Source of the DNA: Eudorina sp. 2006-703-Eu-15
Taxonomy: Eukaryota; Chlorophyta; Chlorophyceae; Chlamydomonadales; Volvocaceae
Length of the DNA stretch: 64,000 bases
Direction of reading: 5' to 3'
Assembly: GCA_003117195.1 (NCBI GenBank)
Contig: BDSI01000037.1
Coordinates: forward strand, 629,501 to 693,500
Shown: piece by piece, positions 59,183 through 64,000 of the stretch
How the letters are laid out: every line of letters starts with the position of its first letter
How positions within the stretch are numbered: the first letter of the stretch is position 1
The notes under the pieces: model-generated
Database searches by the model: none
What the model saw: the letters and a program-made list of their open reading frames with translations, nothing else
Told to the model about the DNA's origin: nothing
Translations under genes and position numbers: made by a program

Positions 59183-62100
59183 TTAACGGTTCGGGCCGCG
59201 GGCTGAGAGCGGCCCGCGGCCCTCCGGTGCGGCGACGTCGCCACCCCCGCGAATGCCGCCGCCGCCGCCAATGTCCGCCAGCGTCGCCGGCGAGGACACG
59301 GCGCCAAAGCGCGAGGGCGACGACACGGATGTCGTCCCCGTCGCCATACCCATCATGTTGTCGTGCACACTGGGGCGGCTGCTCAGCCACGACGGCCGGC
59401 TGGCCGAGACGCTGGCGACGCGCGCGGCGGAGGTGCCGCCGCCGCCGCCACCCCCGGCTGCCACAGGAGAGGCGCCGCTGCCTCGAGACGACATCGGCCG
59501 CTGCACCGAGCCCCCGGGGCCGTCCTGCGCCGGCGGCAGTCCCACTCCGCCGCCGCCGCCGCCGCCGGCACTGGAATTGCGGGGGGCTCCGGCCAGGGAC
59601 CCCATGTACTGCTCGATCTCGTCTTCCATCACTGCCGGCACAGTGGAGTTTGTACGGCGCCATGAGGTCAGCGTGCCCAGGTTGAGGTTCGCGGCGCTGC
59701 CTCCCACAGCCGGAGAGCTCACACCCACGGCCCTGACTCCTGCAGAGCCGACACGGGAGCTGCCCACGCTGCTGGCTCTAGTGGCGTGGCCGGCGCCGGC
59801 GCCGTCCGCGCCCGCAGCCGTCAGCGACGGCGGCGTCGCCACAGCGTCGCCGGGGACGGCGGAAAGAGCCACCGGCGACGGCGACGCCAGAAGGCCGCCG
59901 CCTCCGTGGTTTCCAAACAGCCGCGAAGCGGCGCTGCGGTCGCTGCCAGTGTTTCTGGAGAAGCCGCCAGGCGAACCGGGAACCAATCCGCGGCCAGCGC
60001 CGGAGGGCGGCAGGATGAGCCGGGGCGAGCCCAGGCCGGCGCCGCTGTCCATCCGGGCCATCGGGCCTGGCAGCGGGCTGTTGAGCATACTGCCACCGCC
60101 GCCGCCGCCGCTGCCCACGCCGCCAGCCCCCACCACGGGGCTCATACAGCCCGCCAAGGACTTGCTCGCGGCCAGCGCCGACGGCGGTTCGTTCAGCAGC
60201 GCCGCCGTGTGCTGTACGGTGGCGTTGTACAGCTGCGCCGCCTCGCCGCCGTCGTCCCCCTTGGTTGCCAGCAGTTGCGCGATCCGGTTGCCGCCGCGGG
60301 TGGAATCGCCGGGGGTTCCGGGCAGGTTGTCCCACACATCGACCTCAGTGGTGAGCCCCTCCTCGACACCCGCCGGAAGACGAAGGCCGTACCCGCAGCC
60401 GGCGGCGCCGGCTCCAGGGGCGGCCATTGTGGACTCGGTGACGGCGGAGGCGGCGGACAAGGTGGTCACGTCCGCGCCATCGTCCGCAGATACGGGCGCC
60501 GGTACGGTCGGTTCCTCCTCAACGGTGCGCAGCGGCGGCGGCGCTGCGACCTGCTGGCGGAATGGACCTGCGGGGGGCAGGGCGATGTGAGGGGGTATAT
60601 AGGAAATATTCAAGCTGCGCTGCTGCCAGAGCAGACGTGAGGGGCAACCACTTGGAAAAACCAAAGCCACGTAAGGGGCGCAGCACAGCAGCTGACCGTG
60701 CGCTAGCGGCAGTTAGTTATAAGGTTAAAACCTGAGGCTACAGCCGACAGGTAAGCAACCTGACGCCACAGCCGACAGGTAAGCACGAGCGCAAGAGGAG
60801 GGGCAGCGGCAGGAGGCAAGTGAGTCGCTGGTGCCGCCTGGCAAGGCATGGCCAATGATAACAACAAGGTATGGCGTCTTGGCGTGACCTGGATGTCATC
60901 GTTGCCCTCCTCCGCCGCGCCCTTGGGGGGTTCAAGGACCTGCACCGCGGCAACGAACACGGTTGGTGATCCCCCGCCCCAGCGCCCCTCCCCGTCCGGG
61001 TGATTCTCGTCTTGACCCCGTCCATCCTCAGTGGCATTGCACTCGTTCTTCTTCTTTCTTCCTCCTCCCTCCTTACCACCTGGCCCTACTCCCCCTCCTC
61101 CGTACATCCTCATCCCACACAGCCGGTCGGCCGCCCCCTCATTCCTCACCGTGCGCGTCCCTCGACTGTGCGGAGCCGCCACGTGACGACGCGGCGGCGG
61201 CGGCGGCGGCCTCCCTGGAGGCGGGTCTGTCCAGTCGGTCCAGCCGCTGCGGCAGCGTCAGCCGCTCACCCGTCCGGACGTCGACGGGCCCCAGCAGCGT
61301 CGTCTTGGCGGCGTCCGCACCGCCGCCGCCACCGCTGGCGCCGCGTCCACCCGCCGCCGGCGAACCTGCAAATCGCCAAATCAGGACCACACAGCCCACC
61401 CCCACCCGGTGACCACCACCACCACCCCCACCATCATCGGCAGCAGCAGCACCACCAGCACCAGCAGCAGCACCAGCAAGCCACAAGCACCACAACAGAC
61501 ATCACTATCGCCGGTGAGCGAGCGGATGCTGGCGCAGCCCCGCACTCTGAGGTTCCGCAGCGCACCCGATCAGACCCATCGGGTTTAATTCTCTGTTCAA
61601 ATTAACGCCCATCGGGCCCCCCTCCCCCCAACTACGATAATCATCAGCGCGCGGCAGTCAGCTAGGGAGGCAGGGAAATCGGCTCACCGAGCATGGCCGC
61701 AACGTCCGCAGCGTGGCGGTCCACAGCAGGATGGCCGATCGGTCCCCACCGCTCCACCGCCGCCGCCGCGATCTGGGTCATGCCGCCGCCGCCGCCGCCG
61801 CCGCCGCCGGCAGCCAGCGGTGTGACCCAGGCCATGTATTCGAGCACCGCCCGGGCGCGCACGTCGCTCGAGTGCAGCTGCAGCATGCGCTCCGCCAGCT
61901 GCAGCGGGGTGCGGCCCAGGCCGTCGGTGGCGATGAGGTCGGGGGCCGCGCCGCCGTGCTCCACCAGGCGACGGCACTGCCGCGGCAACAAGCACACCAA
62001 GGGGGTTGGGAGGGAGAGGGAGGAGGACGAGAGGTTTCAGTTTCATGTACTGGAGGACGCATGGCTGAGCCGACCGGTGGAGACCCGCTCCGAGTCGCCC

Positions 62101-63749
62101 CTCGAACGGGCTCCCGCGGCGTCTCCGCCGCCTCAGTCCCCGTCGTCCCTGCGCCCTTACACCCCCTTGCGACCCGACACAGTAAGACCCGCCGCCCGAC
62201 CCCACACACTGCACCGCGCACCCCAGAAATGAGGTAACGCACTCGTTCCCCCCCACCCGCGAGCCCGGCACCCGACCCCACGCGACCCGCGCTCACCGCC
62301 CCCAGGTGTCCGTGCTCCACCGCCAGGTGCAGCGGGGAGGTGCTGTCACCCGGCTGCCGCTGCCCCGACACACCCGCCGCCAGCAGCGCCTCCAGCACGG
62401 TCCCGTTGCCCTGCTGCGTGGCGTCCCGCAGGTCGCCCGCCAGCGTGTGCATCAGCCCCGCCGAGTCGCCGACCCGCGGGTCGCGCAGCGACACACCGGC
62501 CCGCCGGAACGCGGACACCGTCTCCGGGTGGCCCATGCGCGCGGCCTCCAGCATGGCCGAGTGCGCGTGCTGGTGCGCCACGTCCGAGGGCATGCCCTCC
62601 AGCAGCACCTCCACCACGGCCTGCAGCGCGGGGACACGACGGGGGCGCGGCCGGGGGGTCGCCGGGACAACACGCCGGGGTCGCCCGCACCAGGGAGGGC
62701 TTCGTCAAGTCTGGTCACGGCACGTCAACCGTTCCCAGCTCCCCAAAAGGGCCGCCGGGCCGGGCTTGGCGCAGCCGATTGGCCGGCCTTCAAGTCGGAA
62801 TGCGGCTCCATAAGCCCGAGGGGCCACCGTAGGGGCCATCCGAGGGGCATCAGGATCAAAGAGTCAGCGCCGCCGCCCACAGCAGTGTCCCCGCAGTGTC
62901 CCCGGCAGCCACCCCGCCGCCTCGCACGCACCGTGTGGCCCTTGGACGCCGCCAGCAGCAGCCCCGCGAAGGCGCACCCCGCCTCCTCGCCGTAGTTGTA
63001 GCCGCCGGCGGTCCGCAGGTCGGCCGACTCGCCCCCGTTGCACCAGCCCATGAAGTCGTGCGCGGCCTGCTGCCGCTTCTTCTCCGCCGTAAGACACGCG
63101 TCTCGCTTCTGTCGGCTTTCCAGGTACGTCATCACAGCGGCGGCGCCCACCCGCCTCGCCTCGTCCAGCGCCGTGTTTCCCCACCTGTCCTGGAAGTTGG
63201 GGTCCGCGCCGCCCTCCTCGACCAGCAGCTTGACGGCCGCCAGGTTGCCCTCCGCGCCCGCGATGTGCAGCGCGGAGCGCTTGTCGTAGTCGCACGAGTC
63301 GGGCGGCGCGCCGGAGCGGAGCAGGCGACGCAGCTTGACCAGGTCGCCCTCAAAGACAGCCGTACACATCTCAGCCGCCACCGTCAGGCCGCCAGAGCCC
63401 AGCCTGCAGACCGAATCCGGGGGCGACGAGAAGGACTGTCTCCCACCCCACGTGCGACAAGGTGCGGCAGGGATGGCGCGCGCCGATTGGCAACGCCATG
63501 AGTCGGCAAAACACACCCAACGCTCTGACACACCCAACGCTCCCAGGTGAGGGTGTGCGCCCGAGGAGATAAATCGAACCCCTCACCGAATAGAACACCC
63601 TCGGGGGGAACGCAAGGCAGGGATGAACGCAAGGCACGAGCAACCCCGTGGCCGTTCGTACTCACGTGGCGCCGTACTTCAGCAGCATCTCAATCGTACT
63701 GTCGTGCTCGTTCTTGACGGCCTCTGCTAGGGCGCTGTTGCCGAAGGCG
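59183..63749 (-). CDS. Multi-ankyrin protein with Gly/Ser-rich C-terminal tail, 5' end outside the window
   Basis: Exons present, in transcript order: 63749-63666, 63403-62932, 62620-62297, 61976-61688, 61365-61150, 60567-59183; phases match throughout, giving about 923 residues. The first exon here enters in phase 2, so the gene continues to the right of the window. Ankyrin repeats: NSALAEAVKNEHDSTIEMLL, MCTAVFEGDLVKLRRLLRSG, SALHIAGAEGNLAAVKLLVE, SAMLEAARMGHPETVSAFRR, SPLHLAVEHGHLGACRRLVE and GRTPLQLAERMLQLHSSDVR. A charged helical segment (ESRQKRDACLTAEKKRQQAA) separates two groups of repeats. The last 461 residues, in a single exon, are Gly/Ser/Ala/Pro-rich and probably disordered, with several Gly runs from GGC repeats. 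The repeat EGNLAAVKLLVEEGGADPNF resembles ankyrin tails of enzymes such as glutaminases and of ion channels. The N-terminal domain outside the window would decide the function. Confidence 0.88.
60568..61149 (-). other. Intron of the multi-ankyrin gene
   Basis: This 582-base stretch between the last two exons holds no separate gene. The tandem word of about 22 bases around AGCCGACAGGTAAGCAA near 60742-60783 occurs twice in slightly different form. Confidence 0.7.
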
Positions 63750-64000
63750 CTGCGGTCGGGAGGGGGAAACAAAGGAAATTGGTAGACATGTTCAAACTGA
63801 GCTAGGCGAGGGTGGGAGCACGAGGCCCAAAGTATGAAGACCCCGAGCAGCTGGCGGAAGGGCCGATGACAACGCACTGGTAAGGGGTCCGGAAGTGCCG
63901 CAATAATGGTGCTCCTGACTCGTCCCAGCCCCGTGTCAGGCTCCAATGCCGTGTCAGGCTCCGTGCACGGCAACGATGCACGACACCCGCTTCGGCAGCA

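Noticed and set aside
59253..60590. 445-codon open frame on the plus strand, and a 284-codon one overlapping it
   Set aside because: Both are shadows of the Gly/Ser-rich terminal exon of the multi-ankyrin gene on the minus strand; they read Arg/Pro/Ala-rich low-complexity sequence and have no splice context.
1..64000. Possible bacterial operon, phage, CRISPR array or giant-virus insertion
   Set aside because: Genes are spliced and of green-algal type throughout; no regular spacer array, phage gene or viral hallmark gene was seen.

Overview
This is nuclear DNA from a volvocine green alga, that is, a relative of Chlamydomonas and Volvox. Three things point there. Nearly every gene is cut into many short exons by GT..AG introns, and coding sequence is GC-rich at third positions. 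TGTAA, the usual volvocine polyadenylation signal, lies 0.3-0.6 kb downstream of several stop codons. The gene content includes a photosystem I light-harvesting protein, a pherophorin-type cell-wall glycoprotein with a Pro-rich rod, and starch-binding modules. From memory, isocitrate lyase (ICL1) and LHCA1 also lie close together on Chlamydomonas chromosome 6, so this window is probably syntenic with that region; this should be checked by alignment. Exon models were built by hand by joining reading frames across splice sites with matching phase.

Layout, left to right. 16-2910 (+) isocitrate lyase, 9 exons. 5465-9043 (+) an unidentified two-membrane-segment, Ser/Thr-rich protein. 12540-9874 (-) a CCDC6-like coiled-coil protein, head to head with 12832-15286 (+) GET4. 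16887-22246 (+) a long unidentified coiled-coil protein with a Pro/Ala/Gln-rich tail. 22412-25034 (+) a DUF1749-type alpha/beta hydrolase. 26249-27601 (+) LHCA1. 28498-29629 (+) a probable EF-hand protein. 31297-30536 (-) intronless PEX22, head to head with 31517-35885 (+) a SET-domain methyltransferase of the Rubisco-LSMT type. About 39056-37430 (-) unresolved exons. 39204-39842 (+) a small single-exon ankyrin protein. 40071-40777 (+) a small mS34-like mitochondrial ribosomal protein. About 42284-40870 (-) unresolved exons, perhaps degenerate. 49630-43775 (-) a protein with three starch-binding-type modules fused to a sucrose-phosphate-phosphatase-type HAD domain. 53377-52555 (-) the 3' part of a pherophorin. 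63749-59183 (-) a multi-ankyrin protein whose 5' end is outside the window.

The genes do not form a pathway. This is an ordinary eukaryotic neighbourhood of housekeeping genes (glyoxylate cycle, tail-anchored protein insertion, peroxisome import, mitochondrial translation, light harvesting) mixed with lineage-specific genes. No operon, phage, CRISPR array, tRNA, rRNA or recognisable transposon was seen. The most interesting items are the starch-binding/HAD fusion, the two unidentified large proteins, the SET protein with an N-terminal targeting segment, and the small mS34-like gene that is easy to miss because its exons are short.
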